A stretch of DNA of 64,000 nucleotides from Variovorax sp. OK212 (GTDB lineage: Bacteria > Pseudomonadota > Gammaproteobacteria > Burkholderiales > Burkholderiaceae_C): the NCBI RefSeq assembly GCF_900112425.1, contig NZ_FOLP01000001.1, forward strand, positions 844,082 through 908,081, in the 5' to 3' direction. A model generated the notes under the pieces. It made no database searches and had not been told where the DNA came from. It worked only from the letters and a program-made list of their open reading frames with translations. Below are positions 8,346-16,957 of the stretch, piece after piece. The stretch's first letter is position 1. Each line of letters starts with the position of its first letter. A program made the position numbers and the translations under genes.

Positions 8346-9695
8346 TCAGTGGTCGTGATGCAGGTAGCTGGCCTGGCGCGGCAGCCGCAGGCTGACCAGG
8401 AACGCGATGACCATCATGGCGCTCACGTACCAGAAGAACGCCGACTCGTGCCCCAGCGACTTCAGGCCCAGCGCCACGTACTCCGCCGAGCCGCCGAAGA
8501 TGGCATTGGCCACGGCATAGGCCAGCCCCACGCCCAGCGCGCGCACTTCGGGCGGGAACATCTCGGCCTTCACGATGCCGCTGATCGAGGTGTAGAAGCT
8601 CACGATGGCCAGCGCCACGATGATGAGCACGAAGGCCAGCACGGGACTGGTGGTGTGCTGCAAGGCCGTGAGGATGGGCACGGTGGCCAGCGTCCCCAGG
8701 CCGCCGAACAGCAGCATGTTGTTGCGCCGCCCGATGCGGTCCGACAAGGCACCGAACACCGGCTGCATGCACATGTAGACGAACAGCGCGCCGGTCATCA
8801 CGTAGCTGGCGGTCTTGATCGGCAGGTGCACGGTGTTCACCAGGTACTTCTGCATGTAGGTGGTGAAGGTGTAGAAGATCAGCGAGCCGCCGGCCGTGTA
8901 GCCCAGCACGGTCAGAAAGGCGGGCGTGTGGTGCTTGAAGAGCCCGGCCATGCTGCCGGCTTCCTTGTTGGCCTTGGCCTCGGCGGTCTGGGTCTCATGC
9001 AGCGTGCGGCGCAGCAGCAGCGCCACCACGGCGGCAATGGCGCCGATGACGAACGGAATGCGCCAGCCCCAGGCCTTGAGTTCGGTTTCGGTCAGCAGCT
9101 GTTCGAGCACCACGATGACCAGCACTGCGAGCAGCTGCCCGCCGATGAGCGTCACATACTGGAACGACGAGAAGAAGCCGCGCTGGCCGCGCAGCGCCAC
9201 CTCGCTCATGTAGGTGGCGGTGGTGCCGTATTCGCCGCCCACCGACAGGCCCTGGAACAGCCGGCACATCAGCAGCAGGAAGGGTGCCCACGCGCCGATC
9301 TGCGCGTAGGTCGGCAAGAAGGCGATGACCAGCGAGCCGCCGCACATCATGGTGACCGAGATGAGCATCGAGGTCTTGCGCCCGAGCCGGTCGGCCACGC
9401 GGCCGAAGAGCCAGCCGCCGATGGGCCGCATGAGAAAGCCCGCCGCGAACACGCCGGCGGTGTTCAGCAGCTGCGCGGTGGGGTCCGACTTGGGGAAGAA
9501 GGCCGGCGCGAAGTACAGCGCCGAGAACGCATACACGTAGAAGTCGAACCACTCGACCAGGTTGCCCGACGAGGCCGCCATGATCGCGAAGACGCGGTGG
9601 CGTTTTTCTTCGGCGGTGTAGTGCGGCGCAGACTCCGGCTGCGGGAGGGACGAGGAGGCCGCTGGGCCTCCCGAAGTAGGCGTGACTGCGCTCAT
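8346..9695 (-). CDS. MFS transporter, metabolite:H+ symporter (MHS/KgtP-like) family
   Basis: A 449-aa, 12-helix permease. Signatures of the MHS subfamily are '[20 protein letters not shown]' in helix 1, '[14 protein letters not shown]' in the 2-3 loop, '[19 protein letters not shown]' in helices 4-5 and '[10 protein letters not shown]' in the 8-9 loop. Family members carry 2-oxoglutarate, dicarboxylates, shikimate or betaines with protons. Start ATG 9695 has AGAAGG a few bases upstream; an in-frame start at 9755 lacks one. It lies next to the lactate dehydrogenase on the same strand with a gap of about 110 bp, so an organic-acid substrate is plausible but unproven. Confidence 0.92.
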   Translation of the reverse strand: MSAVTPTSGGPAASSSLPQPESAPHYTAEEKRHRVFAIMAASSGNLVEWFDFYVYAFSALYFAPAFFPKSDPTAQLLNTAGVFAAGFLMRPIGGWLFGRVADRLGRKTSMLISVTMMCGGSLVIAFLPTYAQIGAWAPFLLLMCRLFQGLSVGGEYGTTATYMSEVALRGQRGFFSSFQYVTLIGGQLLAVLVIVVLEQLLTETELKAWGWRIPFVIGAIAAVVALLLRRTLHETQTAEAKANKEAGSMAGLFKHHTPAFLTVLGYTAGGSLIFYTFTTYMQKYLVNTVHLPIKTASYVMTGALFVYMCMQPVFGALSDRIGRRNNMLLFGGLGTLATVPILTALQHTTSPVLAFVLIIVALAIVSFYTSISGIVKAEMFPPEVRALGVGLAYAVANAIFGGSAEYVALGLKSLGHESAFFWYVSAMMVIAFLVSLRLPRQASYLHHDH

Positions 9696-9804
9696 GGTGC
9701 CTTCTTGTGCCGTGCGGCAATGTTGTTGTTGCCAAAACATTCTGCGCCGCCACAAGGGTGCGGCGTGTCAGCCGGCACCGCATCAGCCTACCTCCGAAGT
9801 GGCC

Positions 9805-10962
9805 TTAGAAGGTGCCGGGAAGGAGGATGCTCGAGTCGACCTCGTCGATCTGCGTGCGGCCGCAGAAGGCCATGGTGATGTCGAGTTCCTTGCGGATGAT
9901 TTCCAGCGCGCGCGTCACGCCCTCTTGCCCGTGGGCGCCCAGGCCGTACAGAAAGCTGCGGCCGATGAGCGTGCCGCGCGCGCCCAGTGCGCGGGCCTTG
10001 AGCACGTCCTGCCCGCTGCGGATGCCGCCGTCCATCCACACCTCGATCTCGGTGCCCACGGCATCGACGATGGCGGGCAGCGCCGCGATGGAAGAGGGCG
10101 CGCCGTCGAGCTGGCGCCCGCCGTGGTTCGACACGATGAGCGCGTCGGCGCCGCTGGAGGCCGCGAGGCGCGCGTCTTCCACGTCCATCACGCCCTTCAG
10201 GATGAGCTTGCCGCCCCAGAGCTTCTTGATCCACTCCACGTCGGCCCAGCTCAGTGCGGGGTCGAACTGCTCGGCGGTCCACGACGACAGCGACGACAGG
10301 TCCTTCACACCCTTGGCGTGGCCCGCGATGTTGCCGAAGGTGCGGCGCTTGGTGCCCAGCATGCCCATGCACCAGCGCGGCTTGGTGGCCAGGTCGATGA
10401 GGTTCTTCAGCGTGGGCTTGGGCGGCGCGGTGAGGCCGTTCTTGATGTCCTTGTGGCGCTGGCCAAGAATCTGCAGGTCGAGCGTGAGCTGCAGCGCGGT
10501 CACGTTGGCGGCCTTGGCGCGTTCGATCAGGCGTTCGATGAAGTCGCGGTCCTTCATGACGTACAGCTGGAACCAGAACGGGTGGCGGTCGGTGTTCTCG
10601 GCAATGTCCTCCAGCGAGCAGATGCTCATGGTGGACAGCGTGAACGGAATGCCGAAGGCCTTGGCCGCGCGGGCGCCGAGGATCTCGCCGTCGGCGTGCT
10701 GCATGCCGGTGAGGCCGGTGGGCGCAATGGCCACGGGCATGGCGGTTTCCTGGCCGACCATGGTGGTGCGCAGCGAGCGGCCTTCCATGTTCACGGCCAC
10801 GCGCTGGCGCAGCTTGATCTTCTGGAAGTCGCTTTCGTTGGCGCGGTAGGTACCCTCGGTCCAGGCGCCGGAGTCGGCGTAGTCGTAGAACATCTTGGGC
10901 ACGCGGCGCTTGGCGATCACCCGCAGGTCTTCGATGCTGGTGATCTTGGAAAGGTCGGACAC
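9805..10962 (-). CDS. lldD: FMN-dependent alpha-hydroxy-acid dehydrogenase (L-lactate dehydrogenase-like)
   Basis: 385 aa. Oxidises L-lactate (or a related 2-hydroxy acid such as glycolate) to the 2-oxo acid, passing electrons to quinone. The FMN TIM-barrel landmarks are present: 'MFYDYADSGAWTEGTYRANE' at the N terminus, 'MPVAIAPTGLTGM', 'FQLYVMKDR', the catalytic 'SNHGGRQLDG' with its His, and the FMN-phosphate loop 'DGGIRSGQDVLKARALGA'. Start GTG 10962 was chosen because AGGAG stands 8-9 nt upstream and the protein begins VSDLSKITSIEDLR; the frame extends upstream without support. With the LysR at 11174 and the lactate permease at 12178 it forms a lactate-use module. I prefer lldD to glycolate oxidase because of the permease, but cannot exclude other hydroxy acids. 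Confidence 0.9.
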   Translation of the reverse strand: MSDLSKITSIEDLRVIAKRRVPKMFYDYADSGAWTEGTYRANESDFQKIKLRQRVAVNMEGRSLRTTMVGQETAMPVAIAPTGLTGMQHADGEILGARAAKAFGIPFTLSTMSICSLEDIAENTDRHPFWFQLYVMKDRDFIERLIERAKAANVTALQLTLDLQILGQRHKDIKNGLTAPPKPTLKNLIDLATKPRWCMGMLGTKRRTFGNIAGHAKGVKDLSSLSSWTAEQFDPALSWADVEWIKKLWGGKLILKGVMDVEDARLAASSGADALIVSNHGGRQLDGAPSSIAALPAIVDAVGTEIEVWMDGGIRSGQDVLKARALGARGTLIGRSFLYGLGAHGQEGVTRALEIIRKELDITMAFCGRTQIDEVDSSILLPGTF

Positions 10963-11117
10963 GGGCTTGTCTCCTGGCTGGTCTTGGTGGGAAGGCGGGG
11001 GCGAACCGGCCATTATCCGCAGGCACCTTCGGCGGCCATCTGAAAAAAGCGTGGCCGGCAACTGAAATAAATTCAGTCCCGCCGATCGGTGACTGGCCGG
11101 CCACTGACCGGTCCCCG

Positions 11118-11172
11118 ATCGGCCCCTCATCGGCCCCTCATCGGCCCTTCATCGGCCCCCTATCGGTCCCCG
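11118..11172. repeat. Five tandem 11-bp repeats (unit ATCGGCCCCTC)
   Basis: Five consecutive 11-bp units start at 11118, 11129, 11140, 11151 and 11162. The first two are identical, the third has one change, and the last two drift (ATCGGCCCCCT, ATCGGTCCCCG). They end 1 bp before the stop codon of the LysR gene (11174) and lie upstream of lldD, in its promoter region. Eleven bases is about one helical turn, so the units present the same DNA face repeatedly. Imperfect copies suggest an older array rather than an assembly artefact. Confidence 0.85.
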
Positions 11173-11173
11173 G

Positions 11174-12058
11174 TCAATCCCGCAGCGCCTCGCGCAGCCA
11201 CTCCACGAAGGTCGCGCACTCCCATCGCTCCATGGCCCCTGGCCGCCAGCACAGGAAGTAGGCGTTGGGCGAGGGCACGCTGCGCGGCGACAGCCGCACC
11301 AGCCGGCCGTTGTCGAGCCAGGCGCTGCCCAGGCGCAGGTGCATTAGCACCACGCCGAAGTCTTCGGCCGCCGCGTCCAGCGCCAGTCCCAGGTCGTTGA
11401 ACTGGTGGCCCGTGGCCGGCTCTGGCAGGCCCACGCCGCAGGCCTTGAACCAGGTGCGCCACGACTCCAGCGGCGTGCGCAGCAACTGCGCGCGCGACAC
11501 CTCGGCGTCGGTGGCAAAGCCGTCGAACGGGCCGTGGCGCCGCAGGTAGGCCGGGCTGCACACGGGCGAGACCTCGTCGGCCAGCAGCTGGAAAGACTCG
11601 CGGTCGTGAAACGGCCCGGTGCCGAAGCGCAGCTCGATGTCGGCCTCTTCCACCGTGGTGTTGCGCACCGGCGCGGTCACCTGCAGCATCAGCTCGATGT
11701 TCGGGTAGGCGTCGCGAAAGCGCGCGAGCCGCGGCAGCAGCATCTGGCGCGAGAAGGTGGGCGTGACGGCCACGCGCAGCCGGCGCACCTGCGAGGGGGG
11801 CTCGCGCCCGGGCACTTGCTGCAGCGCCGCAATGGCTTCGCGCACGCGGGCCAGGTAGGCCATGCCGTCGGCGCTCAGGCTGAAGTCGCTGCCCGCGAAG
11901 AACTTCAGGCCCAGCAGCAGCTCGAGCTGGCGGATGCGGTGGCTCACCGCGCTGGGCGTCACGCTGAGCTCCTCGGCGGCCAGGTTCACGCTGCGCAGCC
12001 GCGCGAGGGCCTCGAAGGCCTGCAGGCCCTGGGTCGAGGGGAGACGCGGAGAAACCAT
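11174..12058 (-). CDS. LysR-family regulator (GcvA-like) of the lactate module
   Basis: 294 aa. The N-terminal HTH reads 'LQAFEALARLRSVNLAAEEL' followed by 'SVTPSAVSHRIRQLELLLGL', the GcvA-like subgroup in which 'TPSAVSHRI' is typical. The effector domain starts near residue 90 ('LRVAVTPTFSRQMLLPRLAR'). ATG 12058 was chosen because the protein then starts MVSPRLPSTQGLQAFEALAR; the frame extends to 12127 without support. It is divergent from the lactate permease and upstream of lldD on the same strand, so it probably controls both (inference from position). Confidence 0.9.
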   Translation of the reverse strand: MVSPRLPSTQGLQAFEALARLRSVNLAAEELSVTPSAVSHRIRQLELLLGLKFFAGSDFSLSADGMAYLARVREAIAALQQVPGREPPSQVRRLRVAVTPTFSRQMLLPRLARFRDAYPNIELMLQVTAPVRNTTVEEADIELRFGTGPFHDRESFQLLADEVSPVCSPAYLRRHGPFDGFATDAEVSRAQLLRTPLESWRTWFKACGVGLPEPATGHQFNDLGLALDAAAEDFGVVLMHLRLGSAWLDNGRLVRLSPRSVPSPNAYFLCWRPGAMERWECATFVEWLREALRD

Positions 12059-12177
12059 CTTTTGTTGGCGAAAGTAGCGGGGTAGGATGGTATCGAACGC
12101 TCTCGGTCTCTCGTGGCGGACTCTCATTGCCTCGGGTCACCGGCTCAAAAAGATTCCAACAAAGAGGAGACAAGCGC

Positions 12178-13839
12178 ATGGTCTGGCAACAGGTTTACAA
12201 CCCGTTCGGCAACATGATCGTATCGACGGCCCTGGCCGCGATACCGGTGGTGGTGATGCTGGTGTCTCTGGGGCTGCTTCACGTCAAGGCGCACTACGCG
12301 GCGGGGCTGGGCCTCCTGAGCGCGGTGGCCATCGCGGTGTTCGCCTTCGGCATGCCGGCCGACATGGCGGGCAAGGCGGCCTTCCTGGGGGGCATCACCG
12401 GCTTGCTGCCCATCGGCTGGATCGTGCTGAACATCATCTTCCTGCAGCAGCTCACGCAGCAGAACGGCAGCTTCCAGGTGCTGCAGGATTCCATCGCGGG
12501 CATCACCGAAGACCGGCGCCTGCAGCTGCTGCTCATCGCCTTCGCGTTCGGTGCGTTCTTCGAGGGCGCGGCGGGCTTCGGCACGCCGGTGGCGGTCACG
12601 GCGGCCATCCTCATCGGGCTGGGCTTCTCGCCGCTTGCGGCCTCGGGGCTCTCGCTCATCGCCAACACGGCGCCGGTGGCCTTCGGCGCGCTGGGCACGC
12701 CGGTCATCACGCTGGCCAAGGTGCACGGCTACGACCTCATGGCGGTCACCGCGATGATCGGGCGGCAGCTGCCGTTCTTCTCGCTGCTGGTGCCGTTCTG
12801 GCTCATCTGGGCCTTCGCGGGGCGCAAGGGAATGATGGAGGTGTGGCCCGCCATTCTGGTGACGGGCGTGTCGTTCGCCGTTCCGCAGTTCCTGGTGTCG
12901 AACTTCATCGGGCCGGAGCTTGTGGACATCATCGCGGCCATCGTGTCGATGGTGTGCCTGGTGCTGTTCCTGCGCGTGTGGAAGCCGAAGAAGATCTGGA
13001 CCTCGGTGTCGCTCAAGGGGCACGAGGCCGACGGCGGCGAGGCCGGCCCGGCCACCGCGCCCGCGAAGCACCCGAGCGCCGCCGTCATCCGCGCGTGGAC
13101 GCCGTGGCTCATCCTCACCGTGTTCGTGTTCATCTGGGGCCTGCCCGCGGTGAAGACCTGGCTCAACGGCATCTTCGCGCCGAGCTTCCCCATCGACGGG
13201 CTGCACAACATGATCGAGAAGGTGGCGCCGGTGGTGCCCAAGCCCACGAAGGAGGGCGCGGTGTACCAGTTGCTGCTGCTCTCGGCCACGGGCACCGGCA
13301 TCCTGCTGTCGGCCATCGTGGGCGGGCTGGTCATGAAGTACAACCCGGTGCAGCTCGTGGCCGCCTACGGCCGCACGCTGTGGCTGGTGAAGTTCTCGCT
13401 GCTCACCATCATGCTGATGCTCGCGCTGGGCACGCTCACGCGCTACTCCGGCCTGGACACCACGCTGGGCCTGGCCTTTGCCAACACCGGCATGTTCTAT
13501 CCGTTCTTCGGCACGCTGATGGGCTGGCTGGGCGTGGCGCTCACGGGGTCCGACACCGCATCGAACGTGCTCTTCGGCGGCATGCAGAAGGTGGCGGCCG
13601 ACCAGCTCGGCCTGAGCCCCAACCTCATGGGCGCGGCCAACAGCTCGGGCGGCGTGATGGGCAAGATGATCGATGCGCAGTCGATCGTGGTGGCCTCCAC
13701 CGCCACGCGCTGGTTCAATCACGAAGGCGAAATTCTTCGCTACGTGTTCTTCCACTCGATCGCGCTGGCCTGCCTGGTGGGCTTCTACGTGACCTTGCAG
13801 GCCTATGTGTGGCCGTTCACGCTGATGGTGGTGAAGTAG
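12178..13839 (+). CDS. lldP: L-lactate permease
   Basis: A 553-aa integral membrane protein of the LctP family, which takes up L-lactate, D-lactate or glycolate with protons. Recognisable stretches are 'FEGAAGFGTPVAVTAAILIG', 'ANTAPVAFGALGTPVITLAK' and the C-terminal 'GSDTASNVLFGGMQKVAA' with 'LGLSPNLMGAANSSGGVMGK'. The usual 12-14 hydrophobic helices are spread over the length. ATG 12178 follows the strong ribosome-binding site GAGGAGA. Divergent from the GcvA-like LysR and close to lldD, it completes uptake plus oxidation of lactate. The glcA paralogue is the main alternative name. Confidence 0.94.
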   Translation: MVWQQVYNPFGNMIVSTALAAIPVVVMLVSLGLLHVKAHYAAGLGLLSAVAIAVFAFGMPADMAGKAAFLGGITGLLPIGWIVLNIIFLQQLTQQNGSFQVLQDSIAGITEDRRLQLLLIAFAFGAFFEGAAGFGTPVAVTAAILIGLGFSPLAASGLSLIANTAPVAFGALGTPVITLAKVHGYDLMAVTAMIGRQLPFFSLLVPFWLIWAFAGRKGMMEVWPAILVTGVSFAVPQFLVSNFIGPELVDIIAAIVSMVCLVLFLRVWKPKKIWTSVSLKGHEADGGEAGPATAPAKHPSAAVIRAWTPWLILTVFVFIWGLPAVKTWLNGIFAPSFPIDGLHNMIEKVAPVVPKPTKEGAVYQLLLLSATGTGILLSAIVGGLVMKYNPVQLVAAYGRTLWLVKFSLLTIMLMLALGTLTRYSGLDTTLGLAFANTGMFYPFFGTLMGWLGVALTGSDTASNVLFGGMQKVAADQLGLSPNLMGAANSSGGVMGKMIDAQSIVVASTATRWFNHEGEILRYVFFHSIALACLVGFYVTLQAYVWPFTLMVVK

Positions 13840-13861
13840 CCACCCACGACGCCGACGTTGT

Positions 13862-14455
13862 TCACGCCGACAACGCCGCCCCCAGCGCCTGAAGCAGCCG
13901 GCGCAGGTCGTCCACCGCCTCCTGCGCCTGCGCGCCGCCCATCTGCGCCTTGACGATGGCGCCGTCCACGCCCAGCCCGGCCGCCTGTGCAATGGCCATG
14001 CGCCGCGGTCCGTCGAGCCGCTCCGGCAGCAGGCCGGCAATGACCTCGACCATCTCGCGCTTGTGCTCGCGCGCGATGTCGCTCGCGCCGGCCACGCTCG
14101 CACCTACTTCGACCACCGAATTGATGAACGCGCAGCCGCGAAACACCGGGTCCGAGAACCACTCGGCCATGGCGTCGGCCAGCACCGGCAGCGCCTGCGC
14201 GTCGCCGATGCGCTGCTGCGCGCCGCGCCGTCCCAGCGCATCGACGAACCACGCCATCCACAGGCCGTGGCGGTGCTCGAGAAAGGCGCGCACCAGGTCG
14301 TCCTTCGACGGGAAGTGCCGGTAGAACGTGACCTTGGTGACGCCCGATGCCGCAATCACGCGGTCGACACCCGTGGCGCGAATGCCGTCGGCATAGAAGA
14401 GGTCGTGCGCGGTGAGCAGGATGCGCTCGCGCGCGGGCAGGGTGGAGATGTCCAT
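13862..14455 (-). CDS. TetR-family repressor
   Basis: 197 aa. The N-terminal HTH is clear: 'ARERILLTAHDLFYADGIRA', then 'GVDRVIAASGVTKVTFYRHF' and 'PSKDDLVRAFLEHR'. The C-terminal ligand domain ('GRRGAQQRIGDAQALPVLAD') has no identifiable ligand. ATG 14455 is supported by a TACAAT -10-like box on the minus strand at 14467-14462, only six bases before the start, which would give a leaderless mRNA. It is divergent from the NTF2-like gene at 14565, and a perfect palindrome at 14471-14492 lies between them, so autoregulation plus repression of the neighbour is likely. Confidence 0.92.
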   Translation of the reverse strand: MDISTLPARERILLTAHDLFYADGIRATGVDRVIAASGVTKVTFYRHFPSKDDLVRAFLEHRHGLWMAWFVDALGRRGAQQRIGDAQALPVLADAMAEWFSDPVFRGCAFINSVVEVGASVAGASDIAREHKREMVEVIAGLLPERLDGPRRMAIAQAAGLGVDGAIVKAQMGGAQAQEAVDDLRRLLQALGAALSA

Positions 14456-14470
14456 GCCGCGATTGTAGGC

Positions 14471-14492
14471 ATGTAGACAGACCTGTCTACAT
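14471..14492. promoter_or_regulatory. TetR operator palindrome
   Basis: Perfect inverted repeat: arms ATGTAGACAG (14471-14480) and CTGTCTACAT (14483-14492) separated by AC. It lies between the divergent tetR and NTF2-like genes and covers the -35 region expected for tetR. The TAGACAG...CTGTCTA core matches the style of operators known for TetR proteins next to such enzymes. Confidence 0.85.
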
Positions 14493-14564
14493 GTGGCACA
14501 TTGCGGCGCATTCCCCGAACTGCTCCGGCGGTTCACCGTTTCCCCACTTCACCGAAAGACCCTC

Positions 14565-14990
14565 ATGGAATCCCGTCCCCCGCTGCCGCCCTTCACCCTC
14601 GAGTCGGCCCTGAAGAAAGTCCAGGCCGCCGAAGACGCCTGGAACTCGCGCGACCCCGTGCGCGTGAGCCTGGCCTACACGCCCGACACCGAGTGGCGCA
14701 ACCGCGCCGACTTCGTCAACGGCCGCGAGCAGGTGGTCGAGTTCCTGTCGCGCAAGTGGGTGCGCGAGCTCGACTACCGCTTGAAGAAGGAGCTGTGGGC
14801 CTTCATGGACAACCGCATCGCGGTGCGCTTCGAGTACGAGTGGCACGACGACGCGGGCCAGTGGTACCGCAGCCATGGCAACGAGAACTGGGAGTTCGCC
14901 GAGAACGGCCTGATGCAACGGCGCTTCGCGAGCATCAACGACCAGCCCATCGCGGAGGCCGGCCGCAAGTTCCACTGGGCGCGCGGCTGA
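14565..14990 (+). CDS. Nuclear transport factor 2-like (DUF1348) protein
   Basis: A 141-aa single-domain protein of the DUF1348/SnoaL-like NTF2 fold, close to the family's usual 150-160 aa. Typical stretches are '[20 protein letters not shown]', '[20 protein letters not shown]', '[20 protein letters not shown]' and '[12 protein letters not shown]'. Biochemical function is not established for this family; it is commonly found next to a TetR regulator, as here. ATG 14565 is the natural family start. Expression is probably relieved from the TetR protein by an unknown, possibly xenobiotic, ligand. Confidence 0.88.
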   Translation: MESRPPLPPFTLESALKKVQAAEDAWNSRDPVRVSLAYTPDTEWRNRADFVNGREQVVEFLSRKWVRELDYRLKKELWAFMDNRIAVRFEYEWHDDAGQWYRSHGNENWEFAENGLMQRRFASINDQPIAEAGRKFHWARG

Positions 14991-15055
14991 GCCATGCGGC
15001 ACACACCGAATGGGCACAGCAGTTGCTTGGCTGAGCCCTTTCAACAGGAGACCGC

Positions 15056-15499
15056 ATGAACCGCAACGACGTCACCGAGAAGATCATCACCGTCAAGGTG
15101 AGCAAGGGCATCCAGTGGGCCGACGTGGCCAGGAAGGTCGGCCTCTCCAAGGAGTGGACCACCGCCGCCTGCCTGGGCCAGATGACGCTCGACGACAAGC
15201 AGGCCAAGGTCATCGGCAAGATCTTCGGCCTCACCGCGGAGGAGCAGAAGTGGCTGCAGGTGGTGCCCTACAAGGGCTCGCTGCCCACGCCCGTGCCGAC
15301 CGACCCGCTCATCTACCGCTGGTACGAGGTGGTGAGCGTGTACGGCACCACCATCAAGGAGCTGATCCATGAGGAGTTCGGCGACGGCATCATGAGCGCC
15401 ATCGACTTCAGCATGGACATCCAGCGCCAGGCCGACCCCAAGGGCGACCGCGTCAACGTGGTGCTGTCGGGCAAGTTCCTGCCCTACAAGACCTACTGA
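15056..15499 (+). CDS. cynS: Cyanate hydratase (cyanase)
   Basis: 147 aa. Converts cyanate plus bicarbonate to ammonia and CO2 via carbamate. The three catalytic residues of the E. coli enzyme (Arg96, Glu99, Ser122) are found at a constant offset of eight: Arg88 and Glu91 in 'LIYRWYEVVSVYGTTIKELI' and Ser114 in 'DGIMSAIDFSMDI'. The N-terminal helical DNA-binding-like domain is intact. ATG 15056 follows AGGAG. The usual partners cynR and cynT are not adjacent; a CynX-family MFS protein lies far away at 35730 and need not be related. The last 7 bp overlap the end of the convergent dehydrogenase gene. Confidence 0.97.
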   Translation: MNRNDVTEKIITVKVSKGIQWADVARKVGLSKEWTTAACLGQMTLDDKQAKVIGKIFGLTAEEQKWLQVVPYKGSLPTPVPTDPLIYRWYEVVSVYGTTIKELIHEEFGDGIMSAIDFSMDIQRQADPKGDRVNVVLSGKFLPYKTY

Positions 15500-16251
15500 A
15501 CGTACTCGGTGGGGTGCGGCCGGTGCCTGGGCGACGGGCGCAGCGCGCCTGCGGTGATGCCGTAGCCCTCGATGGCCCCGGCGATCGAACGGGCCACCGC
15601 ATCCACCGGCATCGCGAGGCGGCGGTTCGTGCGCATGCGCTCGCGGCAGTAGCTGGCCGCGATGCGTTCGGCCAGCGGATCGCTCGGGCCGTTCACGTCG
15701 GGGCTCACCACCGTCACGTGCAGGCGGCCGGCATGCTCCTGGCGCAGGCCTTCGGAGATCGCGTTCACCGCGTACTGCGTGCCGTGGTACACGGCCGAGC
15801 TCGGCAGCACGCCCTGCATGGCCACCGGCGCCACGTTCACGATGTGGCCCCAGCCCTGCTCCTGCATCGCCGGCAGCACGGCCGCAATGCCGAGCAGCAC
15901 GCCGCGCAGGTTCACGTCGATCATGAGTTCCCACTCCTCGACCTTGCGGTTCCACAGCGGCGACATCGGCATCACCCCCGCCGCGTTCACCAGCACGTCG
16001 ATCTGCTCGTGCGTCTCGAGGGCGAACTCGGCAAAGGCCTCCATGTCGGGGCGGTGCGTCACGTCGAGCCGCTGGAAGCTCGCGGTGCCGCCGGTGGCTT
16101 CGATCTCGGCCACCAGCGCCGCGAGCCGGTCGGTGCGCCGTGCACCCAGCACCACCTTGGCACCGCGCCGCGCAAGCAGCCGCGCGGTCGCTTCGCCGAT
16201 GCCGCTGCTCGCGCCGGTGATGAGAACGACTTTTTCCTGGATTGCGCTCAT
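15493..16251 (-). CDS. Short-chain dehydrogenase/reductase with altered catalytic site
   Basis: A 252-aa SDR with an intact Rossmann cofactor motif TGASSGIG (12-19), an Arg-rich 'GARRTDRL' suggesting NADP(H), 'VNAAGVMPMSPLW' and the structural Asn in 'DVNLRGVLLG'. The catalytic Ser and Lys are missing: the Ser position, 13 residues before Tyr155, is Pro142 ('NVAPVAMQG'), and YxxxK reads Y155-H-G-T-Q159. Codons were checked (CCG and CAG). ATG 16251 has GAGGAG upstream. It may be a non-catalytic or repurposed SDR. Its tail overlaps cynS on the other strand by 7 bp. The Atu4866-like gene follows a similar orientation upstream. Confidence 0.88.
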   Translation of the reverse strand: MSAIQEKVVLITGASSGIGEATARLLARRGAKVVLGARRTDRLAALVAEIEATGGTASFQRLDVTHRPDMEAFAEFALETHEQIDVLVNAAGVMPMSPLWNRKVEEWELMIDVNLRGVLLGIAAVLPAMQEQGWGHIVNVAPVAMQGVLPSSAVYHGTQYAVNAISEGLRQEHAGRLHVTVVSPDVNGPSDPLAERIAASYCRERMRTNRRLAMPVDAVARSIAGAIEGYGITAGALRPSPRHRPHPTEYVQ

Positions 16252-16432
16252 TTGAAAACTCCTCGTGCTGGTCGGTTGCCGTGGGGCGCACACAGAAGAG
16301 GGTGCACCGGGCATGGAAAGAAGTGTCTCGCGTCAGGGGCTCGAAGCGGTATCCGGATCGAACGGGGTTTTTGCCTGATCCTGCAAAAGGTGTGGTCGGC
16401 CGGCGCCGCCGATCGGCGCGCATCAACGCGAA

Positions 16433-16804
16433 TCAGCGCGGGTGAGTGCTTTCGGTTTCGCGGTAGAGCACCATGCCGGCGTGGTGCAGCACGCCGTCGC
16501 GAAAGTCGCCGTCGGCGGTGAAGCCGGTGTCGTCGACGTAGTCGATGTGGTTGCCGGTGAGCATGTAGCGGCCCTGGTAGGCGCTCTGGCGCGTGCCGCG
16601 CGCTTCGTCGTAGCGGCCACCGGCAAGCAGCTCGTGGCGAATGTGACCGTCTCGTGTCACCCACATGCCGACGCAGCGGTTGGGGTCGTTCAGCAGCCGG
16701 GGCTGTTGCGCCTGGGCATGCGACGGCCCCGGCGGGATGGCAAGGGACAGCGACAGCGTGGAGATCGCGGCGAGCGCGCCGCGGCGGTGTGCGGTGGTGT
16801 TCAT
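16433..16804 (-). CDS. Secreted Atu4866-domain protein
   Basis: 123 aa. The first 30 residues form a signal peptide (hydrophobic 'GALAAISTLSLSLAIP', cleavage near 'SHAQA'). The remaining 90 residues match the Atu4866 domain pattern: 'CVGMWVTRDGHIRHELLAGG', 'YDEARGTRQSAYQGRYMLTG', 'NHIDYVDDTGFTADGDFRDG'. This is a small lipocalin-like beta-barrel of unknown function, often encoded near short-chain dehydrogenases, as here. ATG 16804 was chosen because it gives a clean signal peptide; the frame extends to 16981 without support. Confidence 0.75.
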   Translation of the reverse strand: MNTTAHRRGALAAISTLSLSLAIPPGPSHAQAQQPRLLNDPNRCVGMWVTRDGHIRHELLAGGRYDEARGTRQSAYQGRYMLTGNHIDYVDDTGFTADGDFRDGVLHHAGMVLYRETESTHPR

Positions 16805-16957
16805 GGGAGCGCCTGGGTTCGTGAATGGAGCGTCCATTCTTGAAAAAGGCGCGGGCGGGGCGTTAGCCGCTTCGTGCGAGTTTCTTGCCTGATTCCCCGG
16901 CGTTGACTGGCCGACGCTGTGATTCAATTCCTCGGTTTGAACCTCTTCTTGAAATCC

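Noticed and set aside
11118..11172. CRISPR-like array
   Set aside because: Units are 11 bp, directly abutting and without spacers, and there are no cas genes.
14493..14507. TGGCAC beside the TetR operator as a sigma-54 promoter
   Set aside because: The GG and GC are only six bases apart, not ten, so the -24/-12 geometry is wrong.
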